From Marisa cornuarietis (Eukaryota > Mollusca > Gastropoda > Architaenioglossa > Ampullariidae), in assembly GCA_004794655.1 (NCBI GenBank), contig SMMW01000610.1, positions 124,001 to 188,000 on the forward strand: a stretch of 64,000 bases of DNA, given 5' to 3'. Below are positions 24,588 to 35,813 of this stretch, piece by piece (position 1 is the first letter of the stretch; each line of letters begins with the position of its first letter). The notes under the pieces are model-generated. The model was not told the DNA's origin and did not search any database. It saw only the letters and a program-made list of their open reading frames with translations. The translations under genes and the position numbers were made by a program.

Positions 24588-26187
24588 ACTATCAACCAGT
24601 AATGACTGTACAGTCACTAAATACGACATTCTTTACTTTATATGTATTCCCACTATCAACCAGTTAGGACTGTACAGTCACTAAGTACGACATTCTTTAC
24701 TTTATATGTATTCCCACTATCAACCAGTTATGACTGTACAGTCACTAAATACGACATTCTTTACTTTATATGTATTCCCACTATCAACCAGTAATGACTG
24801 TACAGTCACTAAGTACGACATTCTTTACTTTATATGTATTCCCACTATCAACCAGTTAGGACTGTACAGTCACTAAGTACGACATTCTTTACTTTATATG
24901 TATTCCCACTATCAACCAGTTATGACTGTACAGTCACTAAATACGACATTCTTTACTTTATATGTATTCCCACTATCAACCAGTAATGACTGTACAGTCA
25001 CTAAATACGACATTCTTTACTTTATATGTATTCCCACTATCAACCAGTTAGGACTGTACAGTCACTAAGTACGACATTCTTTACTTTATATGTATTCCCA
25101 CTATCAACCAGTTAGGACTGTACAGTCACTAAGTACGACATTCTTTACTTTATATGTATTCCCACTATCAACCAGTTAGGACTGCACAGTCACTAAGTAC
25201 GACATTCTTTAATTTATATGTATTCCCAGTATCAACCAGTTAGGACTGTACAGTCACTAAATACGACATTCTTTACTTTATATGTATTCCCACTATCAAC
25301 CAGTAATGACTGTACAGTCACTAAATACGACATTCTTTACTTTATATGTATTCCCACTATCAACCAGTTAGGACTGTACAGTCACTAAGTACGACATTCT
25401 TTACTTTATATGTATTCCCACTATCAACCAGTTAGGACTGTACAGTCACTAAGTACGACATTCTTTACTTTATATGTATTCCCACTATCAACCAGTTAGG
25501 ACTGTACAGTCACTAAGTACGACATTCTTTACTTTATATGTATTCCCACTATCAACCAGTTATGACTGTACAGTCACTAAATATGACATTCTTTACTTTA
25601 TATGTATTCCCACTATCAACCAGTTAGGACTGTACAGTCACTAAGTACGACATTCTTTACTTTATATGTATTCCCACTATCAACCAGTTAGGACTGTACA
25701 GTCACTAAGTACGACATTCTTTACTTTATATGTATTCCCACTATCAACCAGTTAGGACTGCACAGTCACTAAGTACGACATTCTTTAATTTATATGTATT
25801 CCCAGTATCAACCAGTTAGGACTGTACAGTCACTAAATACGACATTCTTTACTTTATATGTATTCCCAGTATCAACCAGTTAGGACTGTACAGTCACTAA
25901 ATATGACATTCTTTACTTTATATGTATTCCCACTATCAACCAGTTAGGACTGTACAGTCACTAAGTACGACATTCTTTACTTTATATGTATTCCCAGTAT
26001 TAACCAGTTATGACTGTACAGTCACTAAATACGACATTCTTTACTTTATATGTATTCCCAGTATCAACCAGTTAGGACTGTACAGTCACTAAATATGACA
26101 TTCTTTACTTTATATGTATTCCCACTATCAACCAGTTAGGACTGTACAGTCACTAAGTACGACATTCTTTACTTTATATGTATTCCC
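24588..26187. repeat. 64-bp minisatellite, 25 copies
   Basis: Exactly 25 units of 64 bp. Each unit begins ACTATCAACCAG and contains the perfect 12-bp palindrome GACTGTACAGTC followed by CACTAA and a TACGACATTC word. Units differ at a few fixed sites (TTAGG, TTATG or TAATG before ACTG; AAGTA or AAATA after CACT). Units starting near 25164 and 25740 share three private changes (GCACAG, TTAATTTAT and CCCAGT) and lie 576 bp, nine units, apart, so a block of nine units was duplicated. The array sits just beyond the 3' end of the phosphatase gene. Confidence 0.97.
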
Positions 26188-26412
26188 AGTATCAACCAGT
26201 TAGGACTCTATGGTCACTGAATATGGCATTTGTTCCTTCAGATCTATTCCTAGTTGTGACTTTATGGTCATTAAAGATGGCATTCATTTCTTTATATGTA
26301 TTCCCAGTTCTATGTTCCCTAAATATGGTATTTTTTCCTTTATATGCATTCCCAATTGAGACTATGGTAACTAAATATGGCCTTTGTTCCGTTATATGTA
26401 TTCCCAGGGATT
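26188..26412. repeat. Degenerate edge of the 64-bp minisatellite
   Basis: Three to four diverged, partly shortened units continue the array, still recognisable by the pattern of (A)TATGGCAT, TTTATATG and TATTCCCA. The decay towards one edge is as expected where recombination no longer homogenises units. It ends 35 bp from the phosphatase stop codon, so it lies in that gene's 3' UTR. Confidence 0.85.
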
Positions 26413-26446
26413 GCACACCCTCGATCCTCTTTCACCAAAACATATG

Positions 26447-29400
26447 TCAGTTCTCACTAAAGTCATCACCGTCCTTTTCAACATCTTCGACCTCCTTTAG
26501 GTTGAGCCTCAGCACCTCCTGCTCTCTTGCTCCAAATCCAATATACTCAAGATAATTCTTCGTTGAGCCATACCTAAACAAAGAGAAAGATCTCATTGCA
26601 GGTAAACATAAATATATGGTATATTACATTAAATTAAAGAGATTTAACATTTACAGCTATAAATAAAAAATATCTGTGAAAGTCATTTTCAAGAAATTGT
26701 TTTATCTGCCAACAGTAAAATGAGAGCATCACTTTCCATAAAACATTAATACAGGCTATAAAAAAATGTAAACTGAATACATCAAATTCATTTACTCTGG
26801 AACTCACAGTCTCTCTCTCTCTCTCAATTATTCAAAACAAAATCTCTACACATCCATAACTGTCACTCAAAGTAGAAAAACACAGAGAAGTATAACGTCA
26901 GTTCAAACATATACAGATAAATGAACACTCTGAAAGTGTTGCAAACTAAATAACTTAATAACTAAAAGTCTAAACCTTTTTTTTCAAAGCTATACTGTAA
27001 AGAAGGTAGAAAATCACACAAACACCAGGTTTATACAATACAATACAATACATCTTTATTGTCTATGTCTGGTCACAACAGAGATAGAAATTTTCCTTTG
27101 TTGCTGGGAGCTCCCCCAATTAACTGGAGAAAAGGATACATAATAAACTGAATAAACTGAAAAAAAATTACGATCACACCTCATACACTCATACAGTTAC
27201 ACTCATGCTTAGCCCTCGCACGCCTAAGACAGTTAGCAGATGCACATTCTCTTCCTCTTACACACACACACACACACACCCACAGACATTCAGGCTAGGT
27301 ACATTTGTTAGTCCTGTTCAGGAGTGCTATTGCGGTTGGTAAGAATGACTTGGCAAAGGCACTCTTCCTGGCGACCACTTGCTTCCATCTGCGGCCAGAG
27401 GGTAACATTTGGAAGTGGCGATGTAGTGGGTGAGAGGGTCTGTGATGATTCTGACGGCCTTTAACCTCACAGCCTTGATGTATAAATCACCTAAAGGTCT
27501 TTGTGGAGAACCAATGATCTTGCTGGCACTCTTGACCACTCTCGTTAAACAAGCTTTATCTTTGAGAGAGAGAACGCCAAACCACACTGACATATTGAAT
27601 GTTAAGATGCTTTCGATTAGACTGCGATATACTGACTCAAGGACAGGGCCACTGACACCGAAATTCCTCAGTTGCCTCAGCAGGAACAGGCGCTGATGTG
27701 CTTTCCTGGAAACAATGCTGGTGTTTTCCTGAAAGGACAGTTTGCTGTCTAGCACTGTGCCGAGGTACCTAAAACTTTGCACCTGTTCTATTGTCTCATT
27801 ATCAATAATTATAGGGGTGTGGGCAGGTTGATGTTTTCTTCTGTCAAGGACCACTTCTTTAGTTTTAGAGACATTGAGCACCAGAAAGTTTTCTTCAAAC
27901 CATGAGTGTAATTTTTGAACCTGGAGGAAATAGCTTGCAAGTGACTTCTCGTCCTTGAGCCGAGCAACCAATGCCATATCATCTGCAAACTTAATCAAGG
28001 ATAGGGCACAATTCGAGAATTCCGTCCGGACTTCACTAGTGTAAACAGAGAACAGTATTGGGGACAAAACACACCCCTGTGGGGCTCCGGTATTTATGAT
28101 CAGAGTGGTCGAGACTTTGCCTCCCATGCTGACCCGTTGTGGCCGGTCCCGGAGAAACTCCCTCATCCAGAGCACTAGGGTTGAGTTAACGTTTAGTGCT
28201 AGGAGATGTTGTAAGAGCAGGTGTGGCTGAATGGTATTAAAAGCAGATGAAAAGTCCATGAATAGGATACGGACGTATGTACCAGTGCCATCCAGATGGT
28301 TTGCTACCAGGTTGTAGAGTGTCAAACAGGCATCATCCACTCCTCTTTTCGCTTTGTATGCAAACTGGTAGGGGTCTAGTTGATCAGCAATGGCATTGAC
28401 TAATTGGTTGCAAACAACTCTCTCCATGCACTTAGCAAGAATAGGGGTCAAGGCCACTGGTCGGAAGTCATTTAGTTCTTTGGCATGTGACTTTTTTGGC
28501 ACTGGAATAATAGTTGAGGTCTTCCATAGCTTGGGGAAGAACTGACTGTTCAGGAACAGGTGGAACAAATGTGTGATCATTGGGCTCAGCTGCTGGGCGC
28601 AAGATCTGAGCACACGTCCTTTTAGGCCGTCTGGACCAGGAGCTTTAAAGGGATTAATTCGGGACAGGCAAGATGTTACGGCATTCTCGTCCACTAAGAT
28701 ATCACATGGTGACAGGGAAGAACAGATCAATTCACATTCTCGAGTAAAGTCTTGTATATCAAACCTGGCATAAAACTTGTTTAAGTCATTGGCAAGGTCT
28801 GCAGCCTCACATCCTACCTCCTGTTTTTTTGTTGTGCGACCCATCATTTTGTTTAGTCCCAACCAAGCCTCGCGTGCGTTCCCTTCCCTTAGTTTCGTTT
28901 CTACCTTATTCTTATATTCGATCTTCGCCAGCCTTGTCTTCTGCCGAAATTCTTTGTTCCGATCTCTTACCTGTCCCGTATCACCCTGGATAAATGCATG
29001 CTTCTTGGCAAACAAGGCAAGCTTTCAGGTCTTTGGTAATCCATGGCTTATTGTTCGCAAACAGTTTGATTGTTTTCGGTTTCACAACACAATCTTCACA
29101 GAACTGGATGTAGGCCGTGACAGTTTCTGTGAGTTCATCGTAATCAGAGCAGCTGTCAAAGAACAGCTGCCAGTCTGTTGCCTCATAACAGCCCCTCAGT
29201 GCCTCGATCTTGTCATGAGACCACTGCTTGATCTCTATGGCGTTTGGTTTAGCAGTTTTCACTTTCTGTCTGTATCTTGGGATAAGATGAACCACATTGT
29301 GGTCGGATCTACCCAAAGGGGGCCTGCATCTGCTTGCATAGGCATTCGAGATAGAGCTGTAGCATTTGTCTAACACACGATTCTGCCGAGTGGGACAGCT

Positions 29401-32400
29401 AACATGTTGGTATAGGGAGGGTAATTCAGCACTAATATCACATTTATTGAAGTCGCCGAGGATAAATACAGCCTGGTCAGTGGATCTATGTAAGGCCTTG
29501 TTGTAGCTGGCTGCTATCTGAGCGGCGGCGTCCTTGTTGTCAGGTCCGGGAACGTACACCAAAATGACTGTCACTTGCCCGAATTCACGTGGCAAGTAGA
29601 ACGGCCGAAACGACACAGTTAGGATTTCATACGACACAGTACTAGTTGTTTCACGTATCGTGAACTCCGTGGCCCAATTTTTGTTTACAAATATACACAG
29701 CCCTCCGCCTTTATTTTTTTCCGTGTTTTCGTTATTCCTGTCATGCCTAATCGTAGTGAAACCCTCGAGGTGGACATCCGTTTTGTTGCTACTAAGCCAG
29801 GTCTCTGTAACACAAATTAGGCTGCTACAGCGATAGTCGCGGTCGTATTTCACCAGCGTAGCGAGTTCTGTCATTTTGTTATCAATGGAGCGGGCGTTGG
29901 TTAAGGTAATCAGCAGCAGCGGGAGTCGACAGCCTCTCCGCCGTACCCTGTTCCTGACCCCTCCTCTAGATCCTCGTTTTTTCTTCGCGGTCTTCTTTCC
30001 TGAGTGGACTCTAGTTTTATCACTTTCTCCCCTGTTGGGTGTCTTGATGTGCTCGGACCAGTCGATGCGTGGGAAGTCAGGTGGTGGGACGCAAACGCTG
30101 GGCCGAAGAGCAATCAAATACTCACGCGAGAAGGGCGGCTGTCCGCCATGCGAGCCGCCATGATGTTCGGCGTGGTCTAGCGTGGGAAATGCGAAACTCG
30201 TTGAAGCAGCGAGGAGCAGCTGTTTATCAAGGCAAAAATAATATCAAAAAGAAAACTACAGCTAATAAAGTCCAAGCCCTCTAGAAAATACGCAAACTGT
30301 AAAGAAGGTGGCAAACTATAAAGATACCAGGTTTATAAAGACAAAAAGAATATTCAAAAGAAAAATATAACCTAAAGGTCCTTGAACAGTAGAAACTAAT
30401 GTAGTATATAAAACTAAATAGAAGTCCTAAGTAGGGCAATGTAAGGGATCTGGCAACCAGTGTAGAATAGCATCACTGCAGACATGGCAAGCTTCCTGGA
30501 CACTAAGAGCAAGAGACAGGAAATAGACAACAAGAGGAAACAACAGGACAAGACGACATCTGAAACAATAAACACCACCTACAGGGTCACAGAGCAGTGA
30601 CGTACCCTTCTCCCACACCTCCCCCCATCCTCCACTCCCCAGATCTCCTTCCTCCACAGTCCACAGCAAGAAATCACCTGTAGGTGGAAGTACTTTTCCC
30701 TCCCAAAATCAGCAACAACAGGTTCCAAACAGTTTGGTCATCTGCATTGATATGCTTGTCTTATCCATGAGTTAACTGTGTTTATATTGATTGGAGCTGG
30801 AATAAATGAGTGCACCTAACGTGTGGTTCTAGCTCTGGAAATTCTAGACCTACCACTTCTATGTGTCTGACAACTCTAAACCTACCTCTTTTGTCTTTGC
30901 ATCTGATGTCAAATTCCTATCAGAGTGGGTGAAAGTCAACAGCTAAAACTGCAGTCAGTATGCGGATCAGAAGCTTGTCATACATCATCTCTATGTCTCT
31001 CTGTTCCCTCCCAACCATCCCTTCTTCTTTTTCAATGTTCTTGTTCAATTTGTTCCTGTCCTGCTTTGCAATGCTCCAAACCCAGCAAACTAAACTGAAA
31101 GTCATGGCACTCCATATAATCATACAGAGGTGTAAAATATTTGCAGAAATTCTAAGCACATATTAAAAGACTTCAGCTTTGTGAGACGGTACAGGCGGCT
31201 ATGCACTTTTTTAATAACATCATCTACAGGAGCTTTCCAAGTAAGTTTATCATCGATAATTATGCCTAAATATTTGTAACTCTCCACACTTCTTACTGCT
31301 CCCCCTTTGATAAGTATTTCACTGAAAAAAACCCTGTCCTTTCTAAAATTAACAATCATTTCTTTCATTTTCTCACCATTCAATGCTAAATAATTATATC
31401 ATCAAACCATGCAACAAAGTGATCAATCTCCAGTCTGTAGTATGAGTCATTGTTGTTCAAAATCAAACCCAAAAGTCTGGCGTCATCGTCGGCAAATTTA
31501 ACTATGAGGCAGTCATCATTTCTGCATCTACATTCAGTTGTATACAAGAAAAACAAAGGAGAGACTACTGTCCCTTGTGGAGTGCCACTGTCTGTGTACA
31601 GAGTCTCTGAGACCTATTGGTCAGGTAATCTAAAATCCACAAAGAAGTTTTGGCATCATCATCCATCCGAATTAGCTTCTGAACAACCAAATGACATTGT
31701 ATTGTGTTAAAAACCTGGAGAAGTAAAAAACTTTAAGCAAATACGGGTGTGCGTGTTCTCCAGATGGTATAAATTCTATTTACAACATAAAACAACATCT
31801 TCTATACTGTGTTTACTTCTGTAGGCAAACTGTAGAGCTAGAACTAGAACTAGCTTTTCAAACACTTTCATCACAGCTGAGACTAAAGCAACAGGATGTA
31901 AATCGTTTAATGCTAGAAAAGGATTTTAAATACATAGAACTTAAGCAAGTTGGTCAGCACAGAACCTTACTATAGATGGCTCAGTATTTCTGTTGCCTAG
32001 TGACGGTTACTATAAAGTTCTTAATGTATTATTGAATTATTGTATGACTGTTGTCATTTACATTATATGGTTAGTATAAAGTTCTTAATGTATTATTGAA
32101 TTATTGTATGACTGCTGTCATTTACATTATATGGTTACTGTAAAGTTCTTAATGTATTACTGATTATGTGACTATTTTCATTTACATTCTTTCTCTCATC
32201 TCATGGCCTTTGACCCTAGCTGCTCTCTGTCACACACACGCGCAAAATGCCATAAAGAAACACCCACCTGCTCTGTATATATTCAAAGAGTTCTAGCATT
32301 GTGCCGGCATCTGCTTGTATAAATTCTTCACACATGTGATATCGCTCTATGACTTCAGCCTTCACCCTGCTCTGAACTGGTGCCAGTCCCTCCTGTTAAG

Positions 32401-35197
32401 TCACAAGTTCACCTGAATGGGTAAGTCAGTGGATGGTTGGGCAAGTGAGCAATTATATATCAGAAGATCAGAAGTTCAATCTTCCCCTTACAGAATCTAG
32501 TAAAGAAAGAAAAACCACTCAATCACAGACAGACGTGCAACAGCAACAGAACTATCTAACAAACAATCAGAAACTTATAATAACAACAATAACACTGCTT
32601 GTACAGAATGAACTACCAGCGCAAGTCCTGGCTCTCTGTACTTTTCCAGTTATGTGGACAGAAATTAAGCTGATGGTTGGGAAGGTGGGGAGAGTGTTCC
32701 TTTCACAAGAAGTCAAATCTCCCTCCGTCACACACACACACACGCACAGGTGCAGCATATCTTAACCATTGTAAGGACATACTGTAGATGATATCAATGC
32801 CAATCATGCACAACATACCTGCTTAAGTGTCAGGTAAGGGAGAAATCTCGTAATTGTTACACTAGAATTTATCAAAATTAAATTAATAATAAAAAACAAA
32901 TTAATATTTCACTACACTTATGAATATACTTACAATACCTTTGAAAATCACCTAAAGCATCAATATCAGATAAGACATTATAAATTTTCCCCAACTTTAG
33001 GGATATAGTTTTGGTTTCATTCTGCACTTTGGCTAACAGACAACCTTTTGGCAGAAGCATCAAGCAGAATACAGTTATCCACACATATAGAAATGCTCTA
33101 ATTCACATCAAGACAAATCTGGCCTGAATGAATCTTCACATATAATGTGTACTGTGATCTAACAACTATGGACAAAATAGTACTGCCGTAGGTGTGAATG
33201 TTTACTGTGATGGCATCTCCCCTGACTACTTCACTAAAATCTTGTCTATCCACACTCCTGCTCGAAACTTTCAGCCCTCATCAGACTCCTTCATTATATC
33301 CTTCCCTCCCACAAAGACAGTCACATACGGACAATGGATGTTCTTCCTTTGTGCTGGTAAGCAGTGGAACTCTTTTTCACATCACATTCGCCACTCGGAC
33401 TCCAAGGCTACATTCAAATAATCTCTGAAAACATATCTTTTCAATAAGTACTATCCCTGAGCTACTATTCTTAACTCCTTTTGTAATATTGTCTGTCATG
33501 CTAACCATCATAGAACGATTCCATCGTTACACTGTTTACAGTATCTACATCCCTTTGTACTTTCCTCCATTGCTTTCTGTTCTACTCTTGTACCTCATCT
33601 TTATGTTGTTCACTGTGCCTATACAAATCTCTCTGTCCACTGTCTCTTATCTTTCATTTATCATTACTGGTCTGCACAGAGAGTGCGATCTATCTTGGTT
33701 GTGATGCTGCACGTTACAAGTACACATTATTATTATGCACTGTGTAGTATGATCTAACAATAATGGACAACATAGTACTGCCTTTGGTGTGAATTTAAAG
33801 CAGGAGTAAAACAACGTCCACTCTGACTGAGGATGGCAGGGAAGATGATTGAGGAACTGACATGGATGTAAACCTGCTGAATGATGCAGATGAAAGAACG
33901 AAGGGAGATACTGTACATGAACAAAGAGACTGATATTTTTAAAGTGCTCCCTATGCATTACTCCACAAAAATACATACGTACTGAAGACAACGCATATTC
34001 TTCAGCGATGTATTCAGCAGTCTTGCCTAAACAGCTCAGCACTAGTGCAGATACAATGCCTGTGCGATCCTTTCCATGAGCACAGTTTATCAGGGCTGGC
34101 AAATTGTTCTTGACACACAGTAACTTCAGGGCTGCAAGTACACATGAATGTTCTTACTAAGTCATTAGAAGGCAGGTACATACACACAGGCACAGTCTTC
34201 TGAGGTGAAAACTGTCTATCAATAGATAAGACATTCACTCTCCTGCAAGTGTACACACACACAGTTTCTTGACATAATTATAATCATCTAGACAAATATC
34301 TAATAATCAAACAGTTGTTCTTCTGTCTAACTGCATGAGCTGCCAACCTGACCAGTGCACAACTGGTATGCACAATATAGTAATGCCTACCTTGTGCCTT
34401 TGTGTGCACTATCTATGCTCTTCTTAAGTCTTTGAATGAATGTCTTCTGCAGTTCGAACATAGCCTAGGCCCCTACTTGTATAATTACTAATGCTGTACG
34501 GTTACTTAAAGAGCTCTCCATTTGTTTATATGTATTACTTAAATATTTGAACGATCTGAATGTTAACAGAATCTGTTCTGGACAAAAAATTGCGATATAA
34601 CACACCTGCACAAATACTTTTCTGGCTGTGTTCGACGATGTCTTTGTATTGTCCGATGAGGCCAGTTCTGTTCAGCGTTGTGCGTGCAAACAAGCGAACA
34701 AAGTACTTGTAGCCAGTATTCAATATATAGTCTACAAGCAAGAGAATACAAGAATACAATCGTATGTACCAAGGTGCTCTGTTAAACACGGTCCAGATAT
34801 AATTCATGGTAAAAAAATTGATGAGGTAGTGTCTACGTGGCGTATCGGAGACACTAGATGCAGTCTGAAGTAATTTAAGTTGAACAGGTTCATCGTGATA
34901 GTAGTTCCTACCCCTTGGTAGTTTTACTTGTAAGAGGTCATATTCTTTATCCAGGACGTGGTTTCCTTCGCTGGAACTGGCGACATATTCCTTGCGCGAC
35001 CTGAAGTCAATGATACTTCGTATCGATAAATTGCGAAACGCCACCAACTCCTGCTCCGTCAAAAAGTCAGGCCGAGACGATCTGTAGATTACACCATCTT
35101 GTACTCCGCGTTGTTCGTTTTCTGACGAACCACACAGTACCCGAAAGTTGGGGACAGTTATACTCCAATTAGCGACGTTCTTGTCTTGCTGGGCCAT
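26447..35197 (-). CDS. Tyrosine phosphatase, Y_phosphatase3-like (HCX5R type)
   Basis: Four minus-strand exons join in frame: 35197-34606, 34131-33983, 32392-32268 and 26573-26447, giving 330 residues. The signature CAHGKDRTG (Cys214, Arg220) starts exon 2 and is intact. Exon 1 has the family's N-terminal block NFRVLCG...GVIYRSSRPDFLTEQE and SIIDFRSRKEY; exon 3 has a YHMCEEFIQADAGTML block; exon 4 has YGSTKNYLEYIGFG, the usual C-terminal motif of this family. A hydrophobic stretch IRLYSCILLLVDYIL in exon 1 may contact membrane or be an insert. The start was set at the Met of MAQQDK; the frame stays open to a further Met at 35344, which would add 49 residues. Such enzymes dephosphorylate phosphotyrosine or phosphoinositides; the substrate cannot be told from sequence. 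The 3' UTR runs into the minisatellite. Confidence 0.88.
27327..29015 (-). pseudogene. LINE reverse transcriptase (3' part of the polyprotein)
   Basis: 562 codons. RT palm blocks are present: FKAPGPDGL, DFRPVALTP, YQFAYKAKRGVDDA, MDFSSAFNTIQ, GAPQGCVLSP and the catalytic FADDM. The C-terminal region with SFRYLGTVLDS and SVYRSLIESIL is complete and ends just before a short 3' UTR. The start Met is only the first in frame after the shift; the natural product would be continuous with the endonuclease frame. Confidence 0.87.
28981..30117 (-). pseudogene. LINE endonuclease domain (5' part of the polyprotein)
   Basis: 378 codons. Apurinic/apyrimidinic-type endonuclease motifs are in order: TETWLSSN near residue 103, FILGDFN near 205 and RSDHNVV near 268, which carry the catalytic Glu, Asp/Asn and Asp-His. 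It ends 26 codons beyond the point where the frame should pass into the reverse-transcriptase frame; a single-base shift near 29010 separates them. Otherwise intact. Confidence 0.85.
30176..31119. other. Phosphatase intron sequence, nothing recognised
   Basis: No frame with a domain. The 42-bp block at 30296-30337 is a diverged direct copy of 26993-27034 on the other side of the LINE (see findings). Confidence 0.5.
31120..31960 (-). mobile_element. LINE reverse-transcriptase fragment (Rex1/CR1-like)
   Basis: On the minus strand, broken frames read SGTPQGTVVSPLFF (near 31590), IVKFADDDARLL (near 31495) and then an open piece with VESYKYLGIIIDDKLTW (31383-31120). The order is that of RT blocks 4, 5 and the C-terminal region. 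Frame changes and stops show it is inactive. It lies in intron 3 of the phosphatase gene, sense orientation. Confidence 0.8.
32005..32190. repeat. 64-bp tandem repeat, about 2.9 copies
   Basis: Units start at 32005, 32069 and 32133 with GGTTACTATAAAGTTC or close variants; the third is shortened. The sequence is unrelated to the 64-bp array at 24.6 kb in spite of equal length. It is 80 bp from phosphatase exon 3, on its 3' side. Confidence 0.92.
33190..33740 (+). mobile_element. 3' end of a CR1/L2-like LINE, antisense in phosphatase intron 2
   Basis: The frame 33194-33421 reads GISPDYFTKILSIHTPARNF and KQWNSFSHHIRHSDSKATF, the C-terminal end of CR1/L2-type reverse transcriptases, followed by a 3' UTR-like tract to about 33735 that ends ...CACATTATTATTATG. 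It resembles the family B tail at 47.9-48.36 kb in layout but is clearly diverged. Confidence 0.82.
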
Positions 35198-35344
35198 CTT
35201 GTCGTGTTCAGCGCACAGACTGACACACACATCGCCACCTCGGCGCCAGGCCTGTAGCCGCCATGACACATCGCCGCTGACTTCCGGTACAGGCAAGCGG
35301 CCTGACTTGCTGGCACGCACGTACACGTACAAAGAGAAAGGCAA

Positions 35345-35708
35345 CAGGTACAGGCTTCGAGGTGGGGTTAGTTACTGGCCGGGCAACTGCCCCATGACTG
35401 ACGGAGAGCGGGAGGGGGTCGCTTGTGACAGAATGGAGGTGCGGGGATATGTTTTGTCGGGTGTGAAGGTCAGGGTAGAACACGAGGGGACAGAGCAGAG
35501 GTGAGAGCTACGACTCACCCAAAGCGATATTATATGATGTGCATGATTCACCTTAGCCGGAACCATCAACCGGCGTTAGAGTAAATGTACCTGAATCCAC
35601 GAGTGTTGACAACTACCCACCGAGCGCTGGGTGCGGCCATAGCCAACAGTCACTCCATCTTTACCTGGTGCTAGGGCATCAAACTGAGGCTTACAAATCT
35701 CACTTAAC
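35345..35708. promoter_or_regulatory. Region upstream of the phosphatase gene
   Basis: GC-richer than its surroundings and directly 5' of the first phosphatase exon, so it should hold the promoter and 5' UTR. No TATA box or clear initiator is visible. The call rests on position. Confidence 0.3.
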
Positions 35709-35803
35709 GTAAAGTCGGTCTATTCAGCACACCTGTTTATAAGCCGCACCCACTAATTTTTTTTATCTCTTTTTTTCACAAAAAGCTGCACTGGTTTATC
35801 TTC
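35709..35803. mobile_element. Partial copy of the TACCGTAAATTT MITE family
   Basis: Shares CGTAAAGTCGGTCTAT, TTATAAGCCGCAC and GCACTGGTTTAT with the 9191-9547 element. It is cut off at its right side by the start of the LINE at 35.8 kb. Confidence 0.6.
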
Positions 35804-35813
35804 TTATTAATTA

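Larger units (their letters stand above)
27035..30175 (-). mobile_element. Nearly full-length Rex1/CR1-like LINE
   Basis: A 3.1-kb non-LTR retrotransposon in the last intron of the phosphatase gene and in the same orientation. It carries an endonuclease frame (28981-30117) and a reverse-transcriptase frame (27327-29015) that overlap at one +1/-1 shift. The 3' end is AATAAAGATGTATTG followed by (TATTG)n at 27035-27052. The RT blocks, notably SSAFNTIQPHLL and a FADDMA catalytic site, resemble the Rex1/Babar branch of CR1-type LINEs. The long open frames show it inserted recently compared with the other LINEs here. Confidence 0.9.

Noticed and set aside
24588..26187. CRISPR-like array
   Set aside because: The repeat is continuous with no unique spacers, the setting is an animal genome, and the 64-bp unit repeats in full.
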